Positions 11,161 to 21,555 of a stretch of DNA of 64,000 nucleotides are shown here, in pieces. A program made the position numbers and the translations under genes. A model generated the notes under the pieces. It had not been told where the DNA came from and did no database searches. It saw nothing but the letters and a program-made list of their open reading frames with translations. Numbering within the stretch: position 1 is the stretch's first letter; each line of letters begins with the position of its first letter. Source of the DNA: Elmis aenea (taxonomy: Eukaryota; Arthropoda; Insecta; Coleoptera; Elmidae); the NCBI GenBank assembly GCA_947652605.1, contig CANTFG010000126.1:39112-103111 (forward strand), read 5' to 3'.

Positions 11161-11577
11161 TTCATATTATAGGTAAACAAATAGGTACTTACTTTATGTA
11201 AATAAAAAAATTAAAATTTATTAACTAATAAAAGTGTAATTTTACGTATAGATAGTCTGATGAAATTGGTTGTGTAAGTTAATAATTAATTGTTATATGA
11301 TTGTTGTTTTATGAAAAATATGATCAAGATGTAATAAATTCGTATTTATTTATTGTGTTACTATCAATACTTTCCTAACCTAAAGTTTCCAATTTTAAAA
11401 TATAAGTAATAAAATAAATATTAATCTGGTTATTTTATTTCGGAAATTCGGGGTGCGAAAAATTGCTCAAAAACAATTGCTCGAAAAAAAAATTTTTGGA
11501 AAACAGTTCCTGGAATGGAAAATTCCTCGCAAGAAAAATTGCCCAAATTTAAGGATAAAAATTGTATTGATAATTAT
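11161..11577. other. AT-rich spacer 3' of the four-helix protein gene
   Basis: No gene is seen. Repetitive phrases such as AAAATTGCTCAAAAACAATTGCTCG occur near 11458. Confidence 0.4.
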
Positions 11578-11994
11578 TTATTCGTTTTGCATTCTTCTTA
11601 ACAGACTTAGTAATATAAATAAAATGTAAAATTGTATAACAATTATTGGACAAAAACCAGCTGTAAAACATATTGAAGAAACTTTTTCTTTTCTGCCGCT
11701 GAGTGTCCACATAGAAATTACTATCAAAACCAATCCAAAAATGTGCAAAATTAAAGCAATTCCAAAAACCTTCAGCAGGATTGGCTTTTCCATAGTGAGA
11801 CCAACCAAAAACCCTAGAGATGCAATGATTACTATTACGCCCATTGTCATCAAAGAATATTTAACAGCAGGGACGTTCAAACCTGGTATGCCGAAAACAG
11901 GAAAAAAAAACAAACCAGTTAAAGCAATCTCATAAACTCCGATTGCGTAACCGTCAGCTCTAGTTGCACGGGAACCAGAATTGTCTTCAGACAT
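11578..11994 (-). CDS. Predicted intronless four-helix membrane protein
   Basis: I do not recognise the family. The 138-residue frame starts at ATG 11994. Four hydrophobic segments are visible at about residues 15-34, 46-66, 75-96 and 108-131. They are preceded by a polar N-terminus (MSEDNSGSRATRADG) and followed by a short basic tail (LLRRMQNE). The even helix spacing, with charged residues confined to the loops (TMEKPI, SGRKEK), supports a real small tetra-spanning protein over a chance frame. It has no CCG motif or large loop, so it is not a typical tetraspanin. An AATAAA overlaps the stop codon (11577-11582 in complement). Expression is not shown. Confidence 0.55.
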   Translation of the reverse strand: MSEDNSGSRATRADGYAIGVYEIALTGLFFFPVFGIPGLNVPAVKYSLMTMGVIVIIASLGFLVGLTMEKPILLKVFGIALILHIFGLVLIVISMWTLSGRKEKVSSICFTAGFCPIIVIQFYILFILLSLLRRMQNE

Positions 11995-12125
11995 TATGAA
12001 ATTTTAATTTTTAAAAACCACCAAAATTATTTTGACGTATACTGACGTTTAAAAAAATTTGAAAATCGGCAACTTGATGTATAAAACTAATACCTTCTGT
12101 TTGAATCATGAAACAGTGTCCAAAG

Positions 12126-12602
12126 CAGGGCATGAAACCGGTTTTAAAAACCGGTTAACCGTTATTTTTTGTCAGAAAAAGTGATTTTTAACCGAAACCG
12201 AAACCGTTATTTTTAAAGGCAGAAAAAACGGTAACCTTTAACCAAAATAATAAAAAACCGTTTTTTTTAACATCTTTTTTTAATAAAAATTACGATGAAA
12301 AATACAAAATCTGTATTATATGCGATTAGTTTACCAGAAGTCATTACTGAACGCTTGAATGTACATTTATTATAAAATTATAAATAAATAATATCTTTTC
12401 ATACTTTGCATTCCCATCTAAATAATTTTAAAAACCGGTTAATTTAACCGGTTTTTTAAACCGGTTTATAATTTAAATCTGTTTTTTACACTAAACCGGT
12501 TTTTTACGAATAAAACCGGTTTTTCAACAAAAACCGTTATAAAAATAAAGTTCTCGATTTCGGTTAACCGTTAACCAAAATTTTTTTCGGTTTCGAGCCC
12601 TG
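12126..12602. mobile_element. hAT-like MITE with exact 8-bp duplication
   Basis: Termini are CAGGGCATGAAACCGG and CGGTTTCGAGCCCTG. GTCCAAAG is repeated exactly at 12118-12125 and 12603-12610. The interior is dense in AACCGGTTTT motifs, in both orientations near the ends, likely old transposase-binding repeats. No coding sequence. Confidence 0.85.
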
Positions 12603-12610
12603 GTCCAAAG

Positions 12611-13250
12611 GCACCTATTCAACTTTTCATGAACATTTTTAATGGCAATTTGACCAAATTGAGGGCGATTCACTGTTGGTTTTGTGTATAAAGTCTAATA
12701 AGGCAGATTTATTTTTGAAAAAATATCTATTAAGTATATAACTTTAAACTGTGTGTAGTTGAAAATAATTTTAGGTTATGTAGTAAATTACCACAAACAA
12801 CTTTAATTGGAAACTTTTTTTGGTAAAGTTGCCACAAGACGAGATATTGATCCGTGACGTTACTTTTTTTACACTCTGTATCATAACAGCTTTGCAAAAT
12901 ATTTTTTTTACTTTTTTAATGTAATCATAACTTTTTTCCCGGATATTAAAGAGAGTTAAGACAAACGGCACTTTACTAAGAAAAATAAACTCTATAATAT
13001 GATAAAATTTGTTTGAGCCGTTTTCGAGATAAACTTTTAAATTTTTGAATTTTTTGAATAATTTCGTAATTTTAAATTTTTTAGAAAAAAGGTACTTATT
13101 AAGGTTTTTTCTAGACCTCAACATAGACTACAATCCTAAGTGAAACTTGTCAATACCCCCTCGTATAATAACATAATTTTTAAACTTATTTTATTTGTGT
13201 ATCCCGGAGTTATAAACGCAATTTAATTAATACAAATATAAAGGAATAGA
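12611..13250. other. AT-rich non-coding stretch
   Basis: A 117-codon open frame on the minus strand (12771-13124) is Lys/Phe/Ile-rich low-complexity sequence without a domain, so I do not call it. Phrases shared with other repeats (TTTTAGGTTATGTAG, AACTTTTTTCC) suggest old repeat sequence. Confidence 0.4.
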
Positions 13251-13261
13251 AGTTTAACTGT

Positions 13262-13342
13262 ACGCGACAACTGGGCGACGGTCAACTGGGCGACGCGACA
13301 ACTGGGCGACGGTCAACTGGGCGACGGTCAACTGGGCGACAG
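13262..13342. repeat. Short tandem repeat of CAACTGGGCGAC
   Basis: Five copies of CAACTGGGCGAC occur within 80 bp, separated by GGT or GCGA. This is a GC-rich minisatellite in otherwise AT-rich sequence. Confidence 0.8.
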
Positions 13343-13604
13343 GAACTTAAACATTTTTGAACTCTCATCTTAGCACACGATTTTACGGATTGTTTTTGTA
13401 AATATTGGTAAAATATACTTACTTCATTTTGTAGAATCATTTACGAAAGATATGATTAAAAACGTGGTCTGAAAATAATTTAAAACTGAAGAGGTATGAT
13501 TGCACAATATGTAAATAAAGAAGGAATACAGTTTTTTAATTCATTTATTACGATTATTTTGTAATCCACAAACATATTTAAATCAAAACAAAGTACTTAT
13601 ACAT

Positions 13605-14745
13605 TTAAAACAAAATAACTAATTTTATTCTTGAGGCTTTCGCGGCCGTTATCCATAATACAATCTTGGTTTCCGGGTTTGGAACCGCGTCTTCTATATT
13701 TAGAAGTAATTGACGTTTCGACCATTGTGTCTTGGTCTTTTTCAAAACGACTAATTTGTGAGGGATGTTGCTGGATTTATATATCCAGCTTGTGGAGGCG
13801 TGGCGTTCCGCTTGATGGATTTGTTCTGCCTCAGTGATTTTGTGATGACTGGTTTCCAGATGTTTGGGAGTTGTATGCATGTGTCTCTGTTGTAGTTGTT
13901 TGGGTTCTTGATGATTTCCAATGATTCTCGATATAATCTTGGCCAGAAATGGTTTGCGCGGGCCAGTAGTTTTGTTTCTCTGAAGAGGATGTTGTGTCCT
14001 GTACCCTGGGCGTGTTCTGCTACCGCTGATTTATCGACTTGTTTTCTTGTTGTTTGTCCTTCGTGTTCTTTGAGACGCGTTTGTATACTCCTGCCAGTTT
14101 GTCATATGTATACTTTTCCACAGGAGCAAGGTATGCTATATATTCCCGCGTGGTGTAGTCCTGTGTCGTGTGTTCTTCTTAATTTATTCGAGAGCTTCAA
14201 AGGAGCGTTGAAAACGGTTTTGATTTTATGTTTTTGTAGAAGCTTTGATATTTTGTTAGTCACTCCGCTGATGTACGGCAAGTAAGTCGTAGCGATGTAT
14301 TCTTTCTTTTCTTTTCCTTCTTTTGGCGTGGCATGTTTTTGTATGGTACGAAGTATTTGTTTACGCTGGTAACCGTTTTCTTGCAGGGCTCTCGTGACCA
14401 TGTTCAGTTCTTCTTTGATGTTTTCTGGTGTGCATATCTCTTTAGCCCTATGTATCAATGTGTTGATCACCGATTTTTTTGGGCCGGGTGGTGATATGAT
14501 GCAGCATTTAGATATCGGTTGGTATGGGTCGGTTTACGGTAAACGCTGTGGCTAAGTGTTCCGTTTGCTTCTCTTTTGACCAGTATGTCCAGAAAGGGTA
14601 ACGCGCCATTCTTCTCTTCCTCCATCGTAAATTTTATGTTCTTGTGTAGGTTGTTCAGGTGTGTTAGAAAATCGTGAAGTGGTTCTTTTCCATGTTCCCA
14701 GATGACGAAGGTGTCGTCTACGTATCGGAACCACTTTTTTTTTGG
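13605..14745 (-). pseudogene. Penelope-like retroelement fragment (RT C-terminus plus GIY-YIG endonuclease)
   Basis: On the minus strand, from about 14738 downwards, the frame opens with WFRYVDDTFVIW, the YVDD catalytic motif of reverse transcriptase. It continues through FLDILV and RKPTHTNRYL, as in Penelope-like elements. A one-base slip near 14475 shifts the frame. The linker at 14470-14102 ends in AGIYSIPCSCGKVYI, the first half of a GIY-YIG endonuclease, and a TGA falls directly after it where Gly is expected. The rest (QTGRSIQTRLKEHEGQ, AVAEHAQGTGHNI) runs to about 13750. The 3' end carries GCGAAAGCCTCAAGAATAAAAT near 13622. Frameshift and stop mark it as dead; the 5' half is missing. 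Confidence 0.85.
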
Positions 14746-14845
14746 GCGGCACTTTTAGTCTACCCAAATGGGGTAAAAATGAAAATCTCGGGGGTAATGA
14801 CGGATTAGTAAATATAATAATCGGTACCGGCACTAACGCTATTAA

Positions 14846-17371
14846 CCCATATGAACCTACGGTCCTTTTAAAAGGACGTTTTACTTATGTCAAATATTTT
14901 CTGTTGGTGTCGGTCGTGGCTACCAACTCATAGATTGCGTGACCGTATTTGTCATAAGAAATGTCTGTCTTATGTTCTTTCATAAGCCAATTTTACATTT
15001 TGTGATTTTTGTCGACCCAAGCCTTCTTTAATTTAGACTGTTATTTTTTCGGTGAGAACATGAGTGACTATCAGCATTGGAGGTAAGTTTTATGTGATTA
15101 TTTGATATTATATTTCAATTTCCCTTGTCGTACACTTGTACTAAACACCAAGAAGAACGACTAAAGCAAAATGCAGCAAAAAGTACAATTCGTTTTTTTT
15201 AAATGCGCCCCCAACTCTTACAGTCCTTTTAAAAGGACGGTAGGTTTATAGGCTACTGTAGCTTTATTATGGTCGTTCCGTATTTTTTCACTTTTAGTCG
15301 ATGGAAAAGGCCTCTCACGCTCAATGAACTTCTCGAGGAAGTTGAAAACATAGATGACGTCGCCGATATTCCAGACGTAGTGGTCATTTTTCCGCCCGAA
15401 AATGCCAATGTTTACATCACAGACGAAGATTCGGGTGAAGAGGACAATGTTGAGCTAAATAACTTACCAGGATCTCAGTTGCGAGGAAATGTTGAAAATA
15501 TAATAGATGAAGAACAAGGTGATAAAGATGTGGAAGAAAATTGGAATAGTGAAGATGAGTTGCCGTTGTCTACGCATGTACAAATGAAATTGAAAAAGAT
15601 TAAAGATTTTCACTTTTCGCTTGACGTTGATCTGCAAGAAGCTTTTCCGAAATGGAATCAAATATATACTACAAGAAATAACCGTTCTCCTGCAGATACA
15701 TTCAAGTTATTTTTTGATACAGATCTTATGGATGATCTTGTTAGGTTTAGTAACCTATATGCCCAACAAAAAAATCGTTCAGGTGATATTACAACCGATG
15801 ATATGTTTTGCTTTATTGGTGCTCTAATACTGAGTGGCTATTGCTCTGTTTCTCGAAAGAAAATGTACTGGCAAAATTCCGACGACACTCACAATAGACT
15901 TATATCCTCGTCAATTTCAAGAGATCGTTTTCAATATATCATGAGCAATTTTCATTGTGTGGACAATAACAATTTAGCAAAAGACGATCGATTTGCCAAA
16001 GTAAGGCCACTGATTTCGTCTTTGAATAACAAGTTTTTAGATCATACTCCTGTTGAAGAAAATCACTCAGTTGATGAAGCCATGGTGCCATATTTTGGAC
16101 GCCATGGCTGTAAGCAATTTATTAGAGGAAAACCCATAAGATGGGGTTACAAGTTTTGGGTTGGGGCTACTCACCTGGGCTATATAGTCTATTGTGAACC
16201 ATACCAGGGCTCTTCTACCGATTTGCCAAAAAAATACAAAGACTTGGGTCTAGGTGCATCCGTCGTTTTGCAATACGCAGACATTTTGTCATCGACGGGA
16301 TTTGACAATTTTCATCTTTATTTCGACAATTTTTTCACATCTTTGTCACTGATGAAAGAACTGACTTCCCGAAAAATCAGGGCTACTGGTACAATAAGGG
16401 ACAACAGAATCACAAAATGCCCTCTAACAGATTTGAAAGCTTTTAAGAAAAAAGATAGAGGAGCGTTTGAATATGCACTAGTGGATAATGAGTCAGTTTT
16501 ATGCCGATGGAATGACAATAGTGTCCTAACAATTGTTTCAAATGCTTGCTCCGTGCTTCCTGTCAATAAAGCAAAAAGATTTTCGCGAAGTCAGAAAGCC
16601 CATATTCAGGTAGAGCAACCCAAGCTCATAAAAGGCTACAATGAGAACATGGGTGGTGTTGATCGTAGCGATCAAAATATCGGCCAATACAGAATTTCAA
16701 TTCGAGGAAAAAAGTGGTATTTTCCACTTGTAAGCCATTGCATTGACATGGCAGTTCAAAATGCTTGGCACTTGCACAGATTCAATGGGGGCAAAATGGA
16801 CCAATTGAGCTTCAGAAGGGCAATCGTTACGGAACTCCTAGAAACACACAAAGTCAGCGGCAAAAAAGGGCCTACAAAAAAGCCTAGTAATTTTAAAGAA
16901 CACTCTCGGTTTGACAAGGTCAACCACCTTGTAATATACCAAGACAAGCAAACTAAGTGCGCTGTGTGTCACAAAAAGACGAACTTTCGTTGCGAAAAGT
17001 GTGATATTGGACTTCATCCTAAGGACTGCTTTCGTGAATATCACACAATGTAATTTTGTGGTAGTTAGTTACTTATGGTCAATTATCAATGTTTATTTTC
17101 TGTTTATTATAAATCAATGTTAAAATTGTTTCTTTCACTAAAATAAACTCAATAAATTATAATTTTTATACATTATAAACATTATTGGAAGTTGTCTATA
17201 ATATAGTAGTGTTTAACCCTACCGTCCTTTTAAAAGGACGCCTTTAATGTTAAAAACTAAAAGTAAAAAAAAATAATTAACAATTTTCTTAAGGTTTTTG
17301 AAGACTAATTAATCAATTAATAGCGCGTCTGAACTGATTTTCAAAAAAAAAATGTTTCAGGGTTATATGGG
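14846..17371 (+). mobile_element. Full-length piggyBac-like transposon between TTAA duplications
   Basis: The 2526-bp element is bracketed by TTAA at 14842-14845 and 17372-17375. It begins CCCATATGAACCTACGG and ends AGGGTTATATGGG, so the first seven bases are inverted at the other end. A perfect 16-bp palindrome, GTCCTTTTAAAAGGAC, lies near each end (14862-14877 and 17224-17239), with a third copy at 15223-15238 in front of the gene. One uninterrupted 594-codon transposase lies inside. Size, target and gene length match the classical piggyBac layout. All visible parts needed for mobility are present. Confidence 0.92.
15269..17053 (+). CDS. piggyBac-like transposase (DDE_Tnp_1_7), intact
   Basis: This 594-residue protein would cut and paste its element at TTAA. 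The N-terminus is acidic (residues 15-110), as in piggyBac. The catalytic aspartates are D269 in SVDEAMVPYFGRH, D353 in YFDNFFTSL and D465 in GGVDRSDQNIGQYR; insect piggyBac has D268, D346 and D447 (family knowledge). The C-terminus has a cysteine-rich domain: C564, C567, C575, C578, H583, C587 and H592, fitting the zinc-binding domain that recognises the termini. ATG at 15269 is the only start giving the full protein and follows the third palindrome. Overlapping AATAAA signals occur at 17142 and 17151. There are no stops or frameshifts, unlike every other transposase in the window, so it is either young or under selection. Confidence 0.93.
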   Translation: MVVPYFFTFSRWKRPLTLNELLEEVENIDDVADIPDVVVIFPPENANVYITDEDSGEEDNVELNNLPGSQLRGNVENIIDEEQGDKDVEENWNSEDELPLSTHVQMKLKKIKDFHFSLDVDLQEAFPKWNQIYTTRNNRSPADTFKLFFDTDLMDDLVRFSNLYAQQKNRSGDITTDDMFCFIGALILSGYCSVSRKKMYWQNSDDTHNRLISSSISRDRFQYIMSNFHCVDNNNLAKDDRFAKVRPLISSLNNKFLDHTPVEENHSVDEAMVPYFGRHGCKQFIRGKPIRWGYKFWVGATHLGYIVYCEPYQGSSTDLPKKYKDLGLGASVVLQYADILSSTGFDNFHLYFDNFFTSLSLMKELTSRKIRATGTIRDNRITKCPLTDLKAFKKKDRGAFEYALVDNESVLCRWNDNSVLTIVSNACSVLPVNKAKRFSRSQKAHIQVEQPKLIKGYNENMGGVDRSDQNIGQYRISIRGKKWYFPLVSHCIDMAVQNAWHLHRFNGGKMDQLSFRRAIVTELLETHKVSGKKGPTKKPSNFKEHSRFDKVNHLVIYQDKQTKCAVCHKKTNFRCEKCDIGLHPKDCFREYHTM

Positions 17372-17375
17372 TTAA

Positions 17376-17539
17376 ATTCATAAAAACTCAATTAAAAAAA
17401 AGGAATTCTTATCGAAGTTAGAGGTTAGTCGACCTAGCTACACTGAAAACCCGCCCCCTTGTAACGATAGAAATATCTAAAAATAATCTCTATAAATATT
17501 TTTGATATTTACAACAATAACGGAGATATGACACATTAT
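17376..17539. other. Short spacer between two piggyBac-type elements
   Basis: Only 164 bp separate the TTAA ending the intact element from the TTAA starting the next one. Confidence 0.5.
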
Positions 17540-17543
17540 TTAA

Positions 17544-18486
17544 CCCTCGGGAGGTCGCGCCTGATCTGACAGATACATGGCAAGTTATTCTTGAATATTT
17601 TTACAACTATCGAGCGTATACCTTTACCCACCTGACTAGCTGTGCATTGGTATATTACTAGTGATATGCCGTAGTACCGTTTATGTCAGCAGTTTTACAA
17701 CAGTTTGTGTTTTATAAAGATTTGTGACATTCGACACTAAATTGTATCTGAGAGATACCGCGAGCTCCGACGACATTGTTGGTTGTTTATTTAATTTACC
17801 GTTGAAAATGGCCGAAAAAATATATCGGTTAGATAATTCATTGATGTTAAAAAAACTTCAGCGAATGTTACTCGAATCCGATGATGAGAATGAGAATGTT
17901 AGATGTGATTTAGAAGATAATGATTCTGTTGAGGTTTGTTTAGAAGATACGGACCCTGAACAATATATGTATTTCAAGAAAAGAAATCTAACAATTGAAA
18001 ATTCTGAATAATTAACGTTAAAGAGACTTGTTTGGCGTTATTTCTTTTCAATATTTAGGTTTACGTTATTTTGTTAAACACATTTTATTATTTATATTTT
18101 CTGTTATTTTGTTATAAAGATTTTATTAATTACATTTAATATTTTTTAGTTCGAGATTATAAACGGAAATAAATAAATAAATAAATAATTATATTGTTTA
18201 ACTCCAACAAATTAAAATTCTGATTAATTAATGTTAAAAAGACTTGTTTGGCGTTATTTCTTTTCAATGTTTATGTTTACGTTATTTTGTTAAAAATACT
18301 TTATTATTTATATTTTTTATTATTAAGTTCTTGACTGTAAATGAAAATAAATATATAAATAATCATACATTACATTAACAGATTTTTTTAAATTTTTTTA
18401 TCGCATTTTAGCATGTATTAGTACTGCATGTATCTCTCAGATACACGCGACCTACGCTGTAACTTTTAGACCGCGATCCCGGAGGG
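17544..18486 (+). mobile_element. Internally deleted piggyBac-type element keeping a transposase N-terminus
   Basis: TTAA flanks both sides (17540-17543 and 18487-18490). The ends are inverted repeats, CCCTCGGGAGGTCGCG and CGCGATCCCGGAGGG. A subterminal motif occurs in opposite orientations: GTATCTGAGAGATAC near 17743 and GTATCTCTCAGATAC near 18429. The 3' part holds two tandem copies, about 216 bp apart, of a segment starting ATTAA(C/T)GTTAAA (18011 and 18227). Its family differs from the neighbouring intact element. Confidence 0.85.
17724..18011 (+). pseudogene. Truncated piggyBac-type transposase N-terminus
   Basis: The frame contains MAEKIYRLDNSLMLKKLQRM followed by an acidic run (ESDDENENVRCDLEDND), the usual style of a piggyBac transposase N-terminus. 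No DDD catalytic domain follows; the frame stops at 18011. The natural start is probably the internal ATG at 17808. It is too short to be active, but its acidic N-terminal segment is undamaged. Confidence 0.6.
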
Positions 18487-18864
18487 TTAATATGACAAAA
18501 AAACACACTTTTTATTCAATAACTCGAAAACCGAAATTGAGAGAATATTTTTGAAAACGGTTCTGAGTTTGTCTCAAAAAACTGCACATTTTTGGTAATT
18601 TAATTGTTTCTCTATCTAAAATATTAACTGAAATACCCATGCAATCCCATCGAAATTGGACCACCCTGTACATTGAATTTATATTGATTATTGCAGTAAA
18701 AAAACTTTAACTTTGTAATATTTAATTTTTCTAAAAGTAATACTTACTATAAATTTTGCGCCTTTACCTGCTAAGATTTAAATACGCCGCTAGGAAAACT
18801 TGAAGCACTCATGGTTGAAAATAGACAATGATAGACTGCTATGATAAAGAGTGATGAACGAATA

Positions 18865-20751
18865 TACAGGGTGCACCACGACCCTGAGATTCTTCGATAG
18901 CTCCTTTATTAATGAAAATATCAAAAAATGATTAAGACAAATATTGTGCGAACCTATTTTCTACATAACCTAAAATTTTTTTCAAACATACAGGGTGTTT
19001 CGTTTGACCGGCACATATAAAAATTTAATTTTTTTAAATAGAACACCCTGTATATTTTTACATTTTTGGATTCCCCTTAAAATTTACTTTAAAAAATGTA
19101 AAAATTTATATGGGTCTTAAGTCAACCGTTTTCGTAAAATTTACATTTTTGTGAAAATTTTGAGCGATACAGAACTTTCAGTTTTTTTTTACATTAAAGT
19201 TATTTAAAAAAGCGGTAAAATTTCGTTTAAAATTTAGATTGACAATAGATTAATTAACACTTTGCGCAGGCTCCAATTTAAAAATATACAGGGTGTTTTT
19301 TACGCTTGGTCAAACTTGTGAAACTTTAAACATCGATAAGTCATTTTTCTTAAATGCAACACACTGTATATTTTTACATTTTCTTGTAGAGAATTTAATT
19401 GTCTTTCGAAACTATTAAGCATGTCCTATACCTAAAGTTAATATTTTTCGAGCTATCTCGATTTTTATTAGTCTTACTAAGGCAATTAAAATATTTTAAA
19501 GTCGGCCATGGACGTAAGTCGTAATTTTTCAAAGAATTTTAAACAAAAGAATAAAAAGAGCTGCAACTTTAATTTTAGGCTAAAAATGTACCCCATTTAT
19601 CGTATAAATTGTTCAAGATTATGTCCTTGTTCTACGCACAGCCGTAGACCTTGTCTGAAAGACTCTAGCTCCCTTTATAACATTTCAGGGGTTATACCAC
19701 GAATCCTGTTCTGCACATCTTCAGCAGTTGTTGGGGGGGTCTTGATACACCTGTTTTATGGGTCCCCACAAAAATAAATCTATAGGGGTAAGATCAGGTG
19801 ACCTAGGTGGCCAGGAGATTGGTCTACCTCGCCCTATCCATCTATTAGGATATTCTGTGTTCGGCAACTGCATTACTTGCTGTGTTGCTTTTAATGGTAT
19901 AACCCCCGAAATGTTATCAAGAGTGCTAGAGTCTTTGAGACAACATCTACGGCTGTGCGTAGAACATGAACAAGGATATAATTTTGAACAATTTATACGA
20001 TCAATTTTGGGAAAAAGGGGTACATTATTGGACTAAAATTAAAGTTGGAGCTCTTTTTATTCTTTTTTTTTTAAATTCTTTGAAAAATTACGACTTACGT
20101 CCATGGCCGACTTTAAAATATTTTAATTGCCTTAGTAATACTAATAAAAATCGAGATAGCTCGAAAAATATTAACTTTAGGTATAGGACATGCTTAATAA
20201 TTTTGAAAGACAATTAAATTATCTACAAGAAAATGTAAAAATATACAGTGTGTTGCATTTAAGAAAAATGACTTATCGATGTTTAAAGTTTCACAAGTTT
20301 GACCAAACGTAAAAAACACCCTGTATAATATTTTTTAAATGTAGCTAGCGCAAAGTGTTAATTAATCTATTGTCAATCTCAATTTTAAACGAAATTTTAC
20401 TGCTTTTTTAAATAACTTTAATGTTAAAAAAAATTGAAAGTGCTGTATTGCTCAAAATTTTCATAAAAATGTAAATTTTACGAAAACGGTTGACTTAAGA
20501 CCCATATAACTTTTTACATTTTTTAAAGTAAATTTTAAGAGGAATCCAAAAATGTAAAAATATATAAAGTGTTCTATTTAAAAAAAATTACATTTTTATA
20601 TGTGCCGGTCAAACGAAACACCCTGTATATTTAAAAATAATTTTAGGTTATGTAGAAAATATGTTCGCACAATATTTGTATTAAACATTTTTTGATATTT
20701 TCATTAATAAAGGAGCTATCGAAGAATCTCAGGGTCGTGGTGCACCCTGTA
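18865..20751. mobile_element. 1.9 kb foldback built from inverted mariner/IS630-like transposase ends
   Basis: Ends are TACAGGGTGCACCACG and CGTGGTGCACCCTGTA, with TA on each side. The two arms (about 18865-19690 and 19925-20751) mirror each other almost completely, meeting near 19.8 kb. The minus strand from about 19860 reads RWIGRGRPISWPPRSPDLTP then IDLFLWGPIK, the C-terminal catalytic region of an IS630/mariner-like transposase. It continues to LRLCVEQGHNLEQFIR with a stop in between. The plus strand from about 19897 carries a second copy of the last part (ITPEMLSRVLESL, LRLCVEHEQG, FEQFIR). The arms therefore derive from the 3' half of one transposon joined head to head. Confidence 0.8.
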
Positions 20752-21555
20752 TAGCGGGGAAATATGGAGGGGGAAATTAGTTTTGCTACATTGTTTTCGG
20801 CTAGTGTACTAGAAAGAGATGTAACTATGACATTATGTGTATTATTACTTCTGCAAAAATTGACACTTCGACTAACAATAAGATTTAGTTCATCCTTAAA
20901 ATAAAAAATCTGAGACATTTTATAATAAAATTTATTTAAATAGACGTACCTACAGAATTACAAGAATTTTGTTAAAATTTACACTTTTAATTATGGAGCA
21001 ATTACACGATTGGGACAAAATTCATCATTAAGTTTAGCGAGTGTGCAAAATCCCCAGAGCTCAGTGTATAAAATGAGTATGTCTGTAAGTTGGCAGCTCC
21101 ATTTTCCACACTCAATAAACCGCAATAAATTAGAAACAAATTATTCAACAACTGTATCGACATTAAAAAAAAAAATTATAAATAAAATTAAATTGAAGCG
21201 CACCACAAGTAATTACAGAACAATGTTCATAACGGTCACCAAAAACTCTCCTGGCGACGGATCTATTAAAGTTAAAACTAAAAATTTATCATAAATGTTA
21301 CTGAAGTTGTATTTAACGCTAAAACAATAATAATTCGACTAACTTTTGTTTTTGAAATATGTGTTAACATCTCATGCGATGTAAATGAGATCTTGCTAAA
21401 GAAAAATAACACCAATTATACGCTACACTTAATAAAACTGTTTCAGTTTTTATTCCAACAGAATTTATAAGAGCTACGGAAACTAAGATTGAACGAAAAT
21501 TTGCGCAGCGAACAACAAAATCACCAAATTATTTATGAATATATTGAATAGTCTA
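20752..21555. other. 3' flank of the UBE2G1 gene
   Basis: No separate gene is seen. An AATAAA in complement at 21449-21454 lies about 100 bp past the UBE2G1 stop and is a likely poly(A) signal. The 94-codon plus-strand frame at 21010-21294 has no domain and is probably antisense to 3' UTR or flank. Confidence 0.45.
21449..21454 (-). promoter_or_regulatory. Likely poly(A) signal of UBE2G1
   Basis: AATAAA on the minus strand, about 100 bp past the stop codon. Confidence 0.45.

Noticed and set aside
12771..13124. 117-codon minus-strand frame rich in Lys and Phe
   Set aside because: Low-complexity translation of AT-rich repeat sequence with no motif.
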